DNA of 27,528 nucleotides from UBA5314 sp039679855. Lineage in GTDB: Bacteria > Bacillota > Syntrophomonadia > Syntrophomonadales > Syntrophomonadaceae. Positions 15,269-22,460 of this stretch are shown here, in pieces. Location: positions 1-27,528 of the forward strand of contig JBDKUE010000150.1 in the NCBI GenBank assembly GCA_039679855.1. Direction: 5' to 3'. Each line of letters opens with the position of its first letter. Positions within the stretch are counted from its first letter, which is position 1. The translations under genes and the position numbers were made by a program. The notes beneath the pieces were generated by a model. It was not told where the DNA came from and did not search any database. It saw only the letters and a list, made by a program, of their open reading frames with translations.

Positions 15269-16348
15269 ATGTATATTTTGAGATTGCGTCATATACTAAT
15301 TTATTTCTTTAGCATACTTTTGGTATCAGCACTTATATTCATTGCCTACATTTTCGGTTATCAAAAAAATGATACATTAAGCACCGTTAAACCAACCGTT
15401 GAAACGAATCCTGCCCACCACGTTGGTGATACTGCCGATGACATGTGCGTCTGGATAAACCCCAATGATAAATGGCTCAGCCTCATTATAGGGGACGATA
15501 AGAAGGGCGGACTTTGCGTATGGAATTTAGATGGAACAGAAAACCAGTATTTAGACCCCGGAAGTGAAATGAATAATTTGGATATTCGATATGATTTTAA
15601 TTTTGGCAATCAGAAAATCCCACTTATAGGCGTTGTCAACGAAAATGGAAAGTGCCTGAGTTTTTATACGGTCGATTCTGGCACAAGACTCGTTAGTAAC
15701 ATAGGCAAAATACCATTGAATAAGGAAAAACCCTACGGTGGATGTATGTACTTGAGTGATGCGACGAAGCAGTATTATTTCTTTGTCAATTGGAAAGACG
15801 GCACCGTTCAGCAATGGCTACTTGATGGAACAAGTGGTGAAATCAAGGGAAGTATGGCTCGAACTTTCAATGTCGGAAGTCAAGTTGAGGGATGCGTTGC
15901 CGATGACCAGTTGGGCTATTTCTACATTGGCGAAGAAGACATTGGGCTTTGGAAGTATGGCGCAGAACCCGCTGACGGCAGCACCCGTACCATGGTTGAT
16001 TCAGTCGACAAGCAAGCCGGTGGGTATCTGACCGCAGATGTGGAAGGAATGACCATATACTATGGGAAAGATGCGAATGAAGGATACCTTATCTGCTCCA
16101 GCCAGGGAAATAATACGTTTCAGGTTTATGATAGAAAAAGTAACGAGTATCTTCATTCCTTTACCATTGGCGCCACGGACGCAATTGATGAAACAACGGA
16201 AACTGACGGCTGCGATGTCACTAATGTTGATTTAGGTGGTCCTTATTCCGAAGGCGTGTTTATAGCTCATGATCACATTCAGGATTGTACTGACCGTACC
16301 AATGTCAAATTGGTGCCCTGGACAGAGATAAAAGATGCCATAGATTAA
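15269..16348 (+). CDS. Membrane-anchored or secreted beta-propeller phytase
   Basis: This 359-residue protein matches the Bacillus-type alkaline phytase (3-phytase, six-bladed propeller) along its length. Diagnostic blocks: HVGDTADDMCVWINP (near 52-66), GEMNN-like segment SEMNNLDIRYDF, QVEGCVADDQLGYFYIGEEDIGLWKY, TADVEGMTIYY, CSSQGNNTFQVYDR, TETDGCDVTN and the C-terminal KLVPW. The acidic residues in these blocks bind the calcium ions that hold phytate in the family's structures. Residues 9-31 are one hydrophobic helix, a signal peptide or anchor. It would release phosphate from phytate outside the membrane. Start is fixed by ATAGGAGG. It is a single-gene unit. A PHO-type regulatory box is not evident. 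Confidence 0.9.
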   Translation: MYILRLRHILIYFFSILLVSALIFIAYIFGYQKNDTLSTVKPTVETNPAHHVGDTADDMCVWINPNDKWLSLIIGDDKKGGLCVWNLDGTENQYLDPGSEMNNLDIRYDFNFGNQKIPLIGVVNENGKCLSFYTVDSGTRLVSNIGKIPLNKEKPYGGCMYLSDATKQYYFFVNWKDGTVQQWLLDGTSGEIKGSMARTFNVGSQVEGCVADDQLGYFYIGEEDIGLWKYGAEPADGSTRTMVDSVDKQAGGYLTADVEGMTIYYGKDANEGYLICSSQGNNTFQVYDRKSNEYLHSFTIGATDAIDETTETDGCDVTNVDLGGPYSEGVFIAHDHIQDCTDRTNVKLVPWTEIKDAID

Positions 16349-16652
16349 TAGGGCTGCGGGGACAGGTCCGAAATTAAAAGCCACCTGACACAGCCTGTTC
16401 TATCAGGCGGGATTGCGACTCAGTGTCAAAACTCGGAAAGGCATGGATATGTTTCTTGCTCCTGGGTCTGGCAAGGCACTAAAAACTACCCCATGCCTTT
16501 CCCTATTATCTGGCAGAATGCATGCTAAGTGCCATCTCTTTTCCTCCAAGGCAATTTAATCCAATATTTCCCCTGCAATCTAAAGGGATTATATGGTATT
16601 AGAAGAATTATATTAAAGTATTAGGTTGTTACTCTCACATGGAGGAAAACTA
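16349..16652. other. Structured intergenic region before the EFR1 gene
   Basis: A GCGGGGACAGGTCC motif (16356-16369, exact repeat of 4154-4167) is followed by nested inverted repeats: TGACAC 16386-16391 with GTGTCA 16423-16428, enclosing GCCTG 16393-16397 / CAGGC 16404-16408; then GGAAAGGCATGG 16435-16446 with CCATGCCTTTCC 16491-16502, enclosing CTTGC 16455-16459 / GCAAG 16471-16475. No open frame covers it. It could be a mobile REP/MITE-like element or an RNA leader; the AT-rich 110 bases after 16540 should hold the EFR1 promoter. Confidence 0.6.
16356..16369 (+). repeat. Dispersed GCGGGGACAGGTCC motif, copy 2
   Basis: Exact 14-base match to 4154-4167. Here it begins eight bases after the phytase stop and marks one end of the structured region at 16386-16502. 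Confidence 0.5.
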
Positions 16653-17450
16653 ATGCAAATGGAGTCATTGAAAATTGTTTATTTTTCACCTACCGGGACC
16701 ACGAAGACTATTATTCAGGGAATTGCCCGCGGAATCGATCACAGTCCTGTGGAAACGATAGATATTACCAAACCTGAGGTAAGAAAACGTCCATTGCAAA
16801 CATCGGAAAATGATTTACTGGTTGTCGGTGTGCCTGTGTATGTCGGCAGGGTTCCGGCCATTGCCTTGGACTGGCTATGTACGCTCAAAGCTCATAATAC
16901 ACCCGTCGTATGCATTGTCGTTTATGGTAATCGCGAGTATGACGATGCTCTACTGGAACTTAAAGACACCATGGTAAAGCAGGGATGTGTGCCGATTGCC
17001 TGTGCAGCATTTATTGGCGAACATTCCTTTTCCAGTTCTGAAACACCTATCGCCGCAGCTCGTCCTGATGCAAGCGATGTAAATCACGCCGTATTGTTTG
17101 GGAAAAGAGTTAATGAAAAACTACTATCTATAGCATCAGTCGATCATATTTCCGATATTACCGTACCCGGAAGCTATCCCTACAGGCAATTTAGTCCATG
17201 GGTTCTTGACTTCATAGCAATCAATGATAAATGTTCTCTATGTGGAATCTGTGTACAGGAATGTCCTGTTGGTGCTATTGATTTAGAAAAAAGTATATCA
17301 ATTGATGTGAAAAGCTGCATTCTGTGTTGTGCTTGCATTAAGAAGTGTCCCGAGAATGTACTAACAGTCAAAAATGGCCAGGTAAAAGATGTTGCAATGC
17401 TTCTGAGTCAAACATGCCAAAAACCAAAGGAGCCGATATTCTTTTTATAG
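16653..17450 (+). CDS. EFR1-type flavodoxin-ferredoxin fusion protein
   Basis: This 265-residue protein has two redox domains. The N-terminal flavodoxin-like part starts LKIVYFSPTGTTKTIIQGIA, where SPTGTT is the FMN phosphate loop, and contains VGVPVYVGRVPAIALDWL and VVYGNREYDDALLELKD. The C-terminal ferredoxin part has two complete 4Fe-4S motifs, CSLCGICVQECP and CILCCACIKKCP. Such proteins shuttle electrons in anaerobes; the partner is unknown. The frame is open from 16626, but ATG 16653 follows GGAGG with 7-base spacing. It is transcribed alone and ended by the hairpin at 17457-17500. A possible relic of a related gene is at 7700-7804. Confidence 0.92.
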   Translation: MQMESLKIVYFSPTGTTKTIIQGIARGIDHSPVETIDITKPEVRKRPLQTSENDLLVVGVPVYVGRVPAIALDWLCTLKAHNTPVVCIVVYGNREYDDALLELKDTMVKQGCVPIACAAFIGEHSFSSSETPIAAARPDASDVNHAVLFGKRVNEKLLSIASVDHISDITVPGSYPYRQFSPWVLDFIAINDKCSLCGICVQECPVGAIDLEKSISIDVKSCILCCACIKKCPENVLTVKNGQVKDVAMLLSQTCQKPKEPIFFL

Positions 17451-17456
17451 GGAATA

Positions 17457-17500
17457 AAAAGGCCTTTGCGGAAAACACTTAAAAAACGCCAAGACCTTTT
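17457..17500 (+). terminator. Probable terminator after the EFR1 gene
   Basis: An interrupted stem, AAAAGG-C-CTT... with ...AAG-A-CCTTTT plus an inner GCG / CGC, starts six bases after the stop codon and ends in four T. Moderate strength. Confidence 0.6.
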
Positions 17501-17556
17501 ATGCAGCATGTCGTTAATCCCCCCTACTTTCCTTATAATTCTACTATAGTTTTTTG

Positions 17557-17611
17557 CCGGGTAATATATTTTAACCGGTACCTTGCAATACATTATAGCA
17601 TTCTATATAAT
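17557..17611 (+). promoter_or_regulatory. Promoter and candidate operators of the first PadR operon
   Basis: TTGCAA (17583-17588), 17 bases, TATAAT (17606-17611). A 22-base near-palindrome bounded by CCGG at 17557-17560 and 17575-17578 (9 of 11 base pairs) lies directly upstream of the -35. A second inverted repeat, TATAG-CATT-CTATA (17594-17607), overlaps the -10. PadR proteins usually repress their own promoters, so one of these is a likely PadR site. Confidence 0.65.
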
Positions 17612-17647
17612 TACCTTAACGAGCAATTTGAACAAAGGATTGGATAT

Positions 17648-17971
17648 ATGAATATTCAGTTTAAAAAAGGCGTACTCGAACTCTGCGTTCTGTCCATGCT
17701 GGATCGGCGGGATTGCTACGGGTACGAACTTGTCAGCGAGATTTCCAAGAACATTCTCATTTCCGAAGGAACCATCTATCCCCTGCTCAAGCGTCTCAAG
17801 GAGGAGGGGTTTTTCACTACCTACCTGCAGGAGTCTCAAGAAGGACCTCCAAGAAAGTACTATAAAATTACTGACTTCGGGAAGGAAGCCAAAAACTCTT
17901 TAATCAACGAATGGATTATATTTGAAAATGGTGTCAACTCAATAATCAACGGAGGCGACAGCGATGAATAG
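17648..17971 (+). CDS. PadR-family transcriptional regulator (first cassette)
   Basis: This 107-residue winged-helix repressor is of the short PadR type. Seen: FKKGVLELCVLSMLDRRDCYGYELVSEISKN (helices 1-2), ISEGTIYPLLKRLKEEGFFTTYLQ (recognition helix and turn), then the wing GPPRKYYKITDFGKEAKNSLINEW. ATG 17648 is chosen over the longer open frame (from 17501) because it gives the family's N-terminus and lies after the promoter and an AAAGGAT site. Its last 8 bases overlap the start of the next gene, so it heads a three-gene operon. PadR repressors of this type respond to small molecules or to partner membrane proteins. Confidence 0.93.
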   Translation: MNIQFKKGVLELCVLSMLDRRDCYGYELVSEISKNILISEGTIYPLLKRLKEEGFFTTYLQESQEGPPRKYYKITDFGKEAKNSLINEWIIFENGVNSIINGGDSDE

Positions 17972-18554
17972 AGTTGAATTTATAAGCTGCCTGGAAACCC
18001 AGTTGAGTAAAATCCCCCAGGCCGAGCGGGACGAAATACTGTACGACTATGAAGAACATTTTAGTATTGGTCTGGAACATGGAAAAAGTGAGGAAGAAAT
18101 AGCTCAAGACCTGGGTGATCCAAAGGCCATCGGAAAACAATTTACGGCAGACGCCATTGTAAAACAAGCTGCGCAAAGCAAAACAGCTGGCGGGATTACC
18201 CGAGCGGTGTTTGCCATTGCAGGTCTGGGTTTCTTTAATCTGTTCTTTGTTTTGGGGCCATTTTTAGTTTTAGCCGGTCTATTAGTTGCCCTATTCGCAG
18301 CATCTGTCGCCATTATGCTGTCTGGCCTTGCCCTGGTATTTTCGGCATTCGCTGCGCCTGTATTCCCGGGTAGTATAAATCTAGCCGGAATAAACCCGGC
18401 CGTTATAGTATTTTCAGGAATCGGCCTTGCCTCGTTTGGTGCACTTTGCTTTATTGGTATGATCTACGTGGCGAAATGGTTTTTCCAGGGTATACTATGG
18501 TACCTGAATTTAAATGTTAGGTTAATAAAAACAGGGGGAATAAAAAATGATTAA
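17964..18554 (+). CDS. DUF1700 (HAAS-type) membrane protein
   Basis: This is a 196-residue protein. Residues 1-70 form the DUF1700 helical domain: NRVEFISCLETQLSKIPQAERDEILYDYEEHF and SEEEIAQDLGDPKAIGKQF. The rest is membrane: about three hydrophobic helices, at about 80-113 (a helical hairpin, AVFAIAGLGFFNLFFVLGPFLVLAGLLVALF), 114-130 and 145-178. As I recall, this N-terminal domain is named HAAS (HTH-associated alpha-helical signalling) because it so often sits next to PadR-type regulators and is thought to relay a membrane signal to them. GGAGG precedes the start. It overlaps padR by 8 bases and the next gene by 8 bases. Confidence 0.88.
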   Translation: MNRVEFISCLETQLSKIPQAERDEILYDYEEHFSIGLEHGKSEEEIAQDLGDPKAIGKQFTADAIVKQAAQSKTAGGITRAVFAIAGLGFFNLFFVLGPFLVLAGLLVALFAASVAIMLSGLALVFSAFAAPVFPGSINLAGINPAVIVFSGIGLASFGALCFIGMIYVAKWFFQGILWYLNLNVRLIKTGGIKND

Positions 18555-19509
18555 CCAAATATTTATGAAAAAGCTTGCCCTCGGACTATTTATTGCTATG
18601 ATTGCTTCTTTTTCTATCGCAGCTTGTATTGCATCTAATACGGGAGGATATAGTTTGATAAATCAGTCTGCTTTTGATGTAGATGAAACGCGGAGCTTTA
18701 GCGTCGATGGATTAAGCGAAATCAATGTAAATTGCTCGAGCCCCAAAGTCAGTATTATTCCCATTGATGGTAGTGAAGTGATAGTTCATCTCTATGGAAA
18801 ATCAAGTTCCAATAAGGCCGGTCTGGATACGTCGGTTGCTGGAAAAAGCCTGATGATCAAATACTACCAACCCAAAACGTATATCATCAACCTCTCCAAG
18901 ACAGGTGAGGATTTGCGGCTGGACGTCAGTATTCCCCGCACCTATACTTCAGACATCGTGGCAGGGACATCGTCTGGAGATTTAAATATAGAAGGTTTTA
19001 ACCTTAACAAACTCGTCGCTGAAACTTCATCCGGGAACCTGTACATGAAATCATTTACGTCCCAAAATTGCGAATTGCGTAGTTCCTCCGGCAATATTTC
19101 CGTTGACAACGGCAGTTCGGATAGCTTCCGCGGCGAATCATCTTCTGGGGAAATTAAGCTGAGCAATCTACAGGCCAAGGACTCTGTCTGTACTTCTTCC
19201 TCCGGTGCGATTGTTGCGGACAAAATTACCGGTAGTTTTAAAGCTGATTCATCTTCAGGAGAAGTTATTGTCCAATATATTGCGTTTGAAAACGATATTG
19301 ATATTTCTACCTCCTCAGGTGAAGTGAGCATTCGCCTTCCCCAACCGGCCAATTTCATATTAAACGCCCAAACCTCATCCGGCGCAATACGCAACACCTT
19401 CCCCTTAGCCGGATATTACGACCGCAACCATATGACCGGAACTGTGGGTAATGGAGTGAATAAAATAAATCTGGTAACGACATCGGGCGATATCAGTATT
19501 AGTGATTGA
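18547..19509 (+). CDS. DUF4097 beta-solenoid lipoprotein
   Basis: This is a 320-residue exported protein. The signal sequence ends in a lipobox, IAAC (24-27), so Cys27 is probably lipidated and the protein anchored to the outer face of the membrane. From residue about 140 on it is a run of short beta repeats with the core 'SSG.(I/V/L)' (TSSGDLNI, TSSGNLYM, SSSGNISV, SSSGEIKL, SSSGAIVA, SSSGEVIV, TSSGEVSI, TSSGAIRN, TSGDISI), the DUF4097 pattern, expected to form a right-handed or ladder-like beta structure. Function in the family is unknown; it is regularly found with PadR and DUF1700 genes. ATG 18547 has AGGGGGAA ahead; M7 has no ribosome site. It ends the operon. Confidence 0.88.
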   Translation: MINQIFMKKLALGLFIAMIASFSIAACIASNTGGYSLINQSAFDVDETRSFSVDGLSEINVNCSSPKVSIIPIDGSEVIVHLYGKSSSNKAGLDTSVAGKSLMIKYYQPKTYIINLSKTGEDLRLDVSIPRTYTSDIVAGTSSGDLNIEGFNLNKLVAETSSGNLYMKSFTSQNCELRSSSGNISVDNGSSDSFRGESSSGEIKLSNLQAKDSVCTSSSGAIVADKITGSFKADSSSGEVIVQYIAFENDIDISTSSGEVSIRLPQPANFILNAQTSSGAIRNTFPLAGYYDRNHMTGTVGNGVNKINLVTTSGDISISD

Positions 19510-19738
19510 GGAAATGGCTTTTATAAAGGTATTGGAAAGCCCGGACCTTTAAAGGGCTGAAAAGATGGAGCCGAAGAATCAATCATGAACACGGACTAAA
19601 GGTAATATGCCTGTGGTAGTTCTGAGAAAAGCCGGTCCGCCCCACTAAAAATCCCCCTCTTCCATGCCAATATTTAAGTTATTTTCCCAATTGTAATCCT
19701 GCCAGCCAGGTTGCTATTTTCTGGCAGTTCCCAATATG
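19510..19738. other. Intergenic stretch between the two PadR operons
   Basis: No gene seen. It contains the palindrome CCTTTAAAGG near 19546 and an inverted repeat CTGCCAG (19699-19705) / CTGGCAG (19721-19727). No clear terminator with a T-run follows the DUF4097 gene. Confidence 0.45.
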
Positions 19739-19772
19739 TTGACTTACCTAGAACTGCTAGGTATAATTCTAG
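19739..19772 (+). promoter_or_regulatory. Promoter and operator of the second PadR operon
   Basis: TTGACT (19739-19744), exactly 17 bases, TATAAT (19762-19767). The spacer holds a perfect inverted repeat, TACCTAG-AACTG-CTAGGTA (19745-19763). A second, overlapping one, CTAGAA (19748-19753) / TTCTAG (19767-19772), wraps the -10. Binding at either would block RNA polymerase; the PadR encoded 40 bases downstream is the natural candidate. Confidence 0.78.
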
Positions 19773-19811
19773 ATATACATAGATGTATTAGGTATTGAGG
19801 GGGGGGATTCA

Positions 19812-20138
19812 ATGAATTTTTCCAAAGATTTAACTGCCGCTTCGGCAACTCCTCTCATTTTGGCCATTCTAAAGGAGAAAGACAGCTATGGCTATGCGAT
19901 TATTAAGCGGGTAAAAGAAATGTCAGAGAACGAGTTGGTGTGGACCGAAGGAATGTTGTACCCGGTTTTGCACCGCCTGGAAGAACAACAGCTCATTGAA
20001 TCCTACTGGCAGAAATCCGAGGCCGGGCGGAAACGCAAATATTATCGGGTTAACGAGCGCGGTCTTAAGGAGTTGGAAGTTCAGAAAAAGCAGTGGGAAA
20101 TAGTCGTTTCGGCCCTGGCCAAGACCTGGACCGATTAA
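19812..20138 (+). CDS. PadR-family transcriptional regulator (second cassette)
   Basis: This 108-residue regulator has the PadR winged helix: ASATPLILAILKEKDSYGYAIIKRVKEM, then LVWTEGMLYPVLHRLEEQQLIESYW with the recognition helix, and the wing EAGRKRKYYRVNERGLKELEVQKKQW. It is distinct from the first PadR but has the same length and layout. It is preceded by a G-rich ribosome site (GAGGGGGGG). A gene for a membrane protein follows 20 bases after its stop, in one operon. It is probably autoregulated through the inverted repeats at 19745-19772. Confidence 0.93.
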   Translation: MNFSKDLTAASATPLILAILKEKDSYGYAIIKRVKEMSENELVWTEGMLYPVLHRLEEQQLIESYWQKSEAGRKRKYYRVNERGLKELEVQKKQWEIVVSALAKTWTD

Positions 20139-20158
20139 AAGACTTAAGGAGGGTCAGC

Positions 20159-21514
20159 ATGTTTGACTTGGAAACACAGATTCGCTCCTGGAGCGACCAT
20201 TTGAGAGCGCGAGGTAATCTTGCTGAGAACGACATCAACGAACTGGAAAGCCACCTGCGCGATGAGATCGACGATTTAAAGGATGCCGGGCTCGCTACTG
20301 ACGAAGCTTTTCTAATCAGTGTAAAGCGCCTGGGCAATGTGGACGCCATAGCCCATGAGTTTGCTAAAGTAAATACCGAAAAATTGTGGCGGCAGTTTTT
20401 ACTGGACCCTTTTGACCCGAAAGCCAGGGCTCAAAACCGGCGCGATATAGTGCTGGTAGTTTTATTTGCATTGCTTTCCGGCACATTGATAAAGATTCCC
20501 GAGCTTTTTGGAATAAGGCTTCAGGATCAGGGATCCGAGCTGTTCTACTTAAAGAACTTGAGCTTGTTTATTTTACCTTTTATTGCAGCTTTCTTCCTCA
20601 TCAAGAGGCAGGCAGGCTCGAAAAAATGGTTTGTTATATTAGGAATATTTGCCCTGGCAGCATTGATCATCAATATTTACCCTACGTTTTCACCGCATGA
20701 TACTGCTTACTTAAGCGGCCTGCACCTTCCTATGTTTTTGTGGCTGGTTGTCGGAGCGGCGTACATCGGTAAGGATTGGCGAAAACACACTGGAAGGATG
20801 AACTTTATCCGCTTCAGTGGGGAGGCATTTATCTACGGTGTGCTGATGCTAGCAAGCATACTCGTTTTAGCCGGGTTTATTTCGCTTATTTTCGAATCTA
20901 TACAAATTGATGCGGGAAAATTCCTCGAAAACTATTACAGGATTTATGGCGGCTGCGCGGCGGCAATGATTACAATGTATTTGGTTGAGGCCAAGAAAAG
21001 CGTGGTTGAGAATTTTGCCCCCATTTTAGCGAAAATATTCAGCCCGCTCTTTTTGATAACAATGGTTTGCTTCCTGGCGGTGATGGTCATAACCGGCAAA
21101 AGTCCTTTTATGGAAAGGGATTTTTTAATAGCCTTCGATTTCATGCTGGCACTGATTTTGGGCCTGGTATTGTATGTTATTTCAGCCCGGGATATCAATC
21201 AGCCCGCCAACCTCTTTGATTACTTGAATCTGGTTTTAATTCTCGTCGCACTGGTCATCGACGGGGTGGCTTTATCGGCTATAGTCTTTAGGCTTTCAGC
21301 CTTTGGCATTACCCCCAACAAGCTTGCCGCACTTGGAGAGAACCTGGTTTTGTTGGGCAACCTGGCAGGTCTGGCCTGGCTATATATAGGGTATTTTAGG
21401 CGCAAGTTCACCTTCGTTAAACTGGAAAAATGGCAAACCAATTATCTTTACATGTATTTCTGCTGGACAGCAATAGTAGCATTTGGACTCCCAATCATAT
21501 TCAGGTTCTATTAG
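20159..21514 (+). CDS. Polytopic membrane protein with permease-prefix/HAAS-like N-terminal domain (DUF4153-like)
   Basis: This is a 451-residue protein. Residues 1-75 are a soluble helical domain: FDLETQIRSWSDHLRARGNLAENDINELESHLRDEIDDL, then ATDEAFLISVKRLGNVDAIAHEFAKV. This layout matches the 'permease prefix' domain and is similar in plan to DUF1700 of the first cassette. About ten to eleven hydrophobic segments follow between residues 96 and 448. The segment DYLNLVLILVALVIDGVALSAIVFRLSAFGITPNKLAALGENLVLLGNL resembles DUF4153-type proteins, by recall. Start ATG 20159 follows GGAGGG. No transport motif, ATPase or protease site is seen. It is likely the membrane sensor or effector controlled by, or signalling to, the PadR upstream. 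Confidence 0.82.
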   Translation: MFDLETQIRSWSDHLRARGNLAENDINELESHLRDEIDDLKDAGLATDEAFLISVKRLGNVDAIAHEFAKVNTEKLWRQFLLDPFDPKARAQNRRDIVLVVLFALLSGTLIKIPELFGIRLQDQGSELFYLKNLSLFILPFIAAFFLIKRQAGSKKWFVILGIFALAALIINIYPTFSPHDTAYLSGLHLPMFLWLVVGAAYIGKDWRKHTGRMNFIRFSGEAFIYGVLMLASILVLAGFISLIFESIQIDAGKFLENYYRIYGGCAAAMITMYLVEAKKSVVENFAPILAKIFSPLFLITMVCFLAVMVITGKSPFMERDFLIAFDFMLALILGLVLYVISARDINQPANLFDYLNLVLILVALVIDGVALSAIVFRLSAFGITPNKLAALGENLVLLGNLAGLAWLYIGYFRRKFTFVKLEKWQTNYLYMYFCWTAIVAFGLPIIFRFY

Positions 21515-21547
21515 AGGTTCGATTGAATAAGACATTATAACGACAAA

Positions 21548-21589
21548 GGGGCGGGGTTGTTGTTACGTCGCAGACGTAACAACAACCCC
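21548..21589. repeat. GC-rich hairpin-family element, copy 3 (perfect stem)
   Basis: GGGGTTGTTGTTACGTC (21553-21569) pairs perfectly with 21573-21589 across a GCA loop, preceded by GGGGC (21548-21552). The left side matches the elements at 12270 and 8998. It lies 34 bases after the membrane protein's stop and is followed by ATTTCTTTT, so it may also serve as terminator. Confidence 0.8.
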
Positions 21590-21646
21590 ATTTCTTTTGG
21601 CCATATGGAATAATTACTTAAGTTAAATATCTTAACGCCTACTTAT

Positions 21647-21676
21647 TTAGTAATTTACTAATTAAGTAGTATACTA
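21647..21676. promoter_or_regulatory. Tandem palindromes upstream of the flavodoxin-type reductase gene
   Basis: TTAGTAA-T-TTACTAA (21647-21661) and TAGTATACTA (21667-21676) are perfect palindromes 35-65 bases before the start codon. TATACT (21670-21675) within the second could be the -10. The spacing and AT-rich form fit a MarR- or HxlR-type operator; no such regulator gene is in the window. Confidence 0.5.
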
Positions 21677-21710
21677 AAGTAAATTTATTAAATAGAATGG
21701 ATTGATTTAA

Positions 21711-22289
21711 ATGAAAATTGTTACAGTTAATGGAAGTCCAAAAGGCAAAGATAGTACATCCAAAATAATGATAGACGCATTTACAAAATACATGTATGAT
21801 TGTGAAATTGTGCATATAATACTAGCTGAAAATACTCTGCAGCATTGCCGGGGTTGTTATTCATGTTGGATAAATGCCTCCGGGTGCGTTATAGATGATG
21901 ACTTTGGCAAAATAATAGCGCTTGCAGAAGGTGCAAATTTGATTGTTTTCGCTTCACCAGTATACTTTAAGAATGTCACCGGTCTTTTTAAAAACTTTAT
22001 AGATAGACTTACTTCAACTGGTAGTCCACATGTTGAGAGAAGAGGTGAATCACCTAAATTTGTTATGCTTTCGAATTGTGGTTTCCCATACGAGAGCGAG
22101 TTTGATGTCATTTCATTATGGATAAAAAGATTCTCCGCCAGTATGAACAGCACCCTGCTTGGAGAATTCTATTTCCCCGGTGGAAAGAGCTTAAAGGAGG
22201 CTACCGACGAAGCCGCAAAATACCTGGATAACCTCGCTCAAAGTGGCAGAAATATTGTCAATTTGTTAACAGAATCTACACAAAGCTAA
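21711..22289 (+). CDS. Flavodoxin-fold NAD(P)H-dependent FMN reductase / iron-sulfur flavoprotein-like
   Basis: This 192-residue protein has the NADPH-dependent FMN-reductase fold: KIVTVNGSPKGKDSTSKIM, where GSP.G.DSTS is the FMN phosphate loop, then NTLQHCRGCYSCWINASGCVIDDDFGKII, then FASPVYFKNVTGLFKNFIDRL. The CRGCYSCW-N5-C cysteines resemble those of iron-sulfur flavoproteins, though the spacing (CxxCxxC) is also common in simple NAD(P)H reductases. It likely reduces quinones, nitro compounds or other electron acceptors in the cytosol. The start has only a weak site (GGATTGATTT). It stands alone with tandem palindromes upstream, suggesting control by a small-molecule-sensing repressor. Confidence 0.88.
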   Translation: MKIVTVNGSPKGKDSTSKIMIDAFTKYMYDCEIVHIILAENTLQHCRGCYSCWINASGCVIDDDFGKIIALAEGANLIVFASPVYFKNVTGLFKNFIDRLTSTGSPHVERRGESPKFVMLSNCGFPYESEFDVISLWIKRFSASMNSTLLGEFYFPGGKSLKEATDEAAKYLDNLAQSGRNIVNLLTESTQS

Positions 22290-22382
22290 ACCGCCTTGTA
22301 TTCACTTACTTTATAAATGCTCAATTATATACGCAATAGGTGCTTATTTTCTTATCCGCTACTGCAAAAATTCAGATATTAC

Positions 22383-22453
22383 TTGACAAATAAAATATTA
22401 TATGTTATATTTAAATTTAAGCACATTGACACATATGTAAAATTTGATATACT
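22383..22453 (+). promoter_or_regulatory. Two tandem promoters of the methyltransferase gene
   Basis: P1: TTGACA (22383-22388), 17 bases, TATATT (22406-22411). P2: TTGACA (22426-22431), 16 bases, TATACT (22448-22453). Both -35 boxes are perfect. P2 would start near 22460, at the foot of the leader hairpin. Confidence 0.75.
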
Positions 22454-22460
22454 CTCTACT

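Noticed and set aside
16349..16652. Reading the structured region before the EFR1 gene as a known riboswitch (molybdenum cofactor, cobalamin or c-di-GMP)
   Set aside because: None of the conserved core sequences of these riboswitches could be found in it.
18942..19397. Minus-strand open frame of 151 codons
   Set aside because: It is the shadow of the repetitive SSG codons of the DUF4097 gene.
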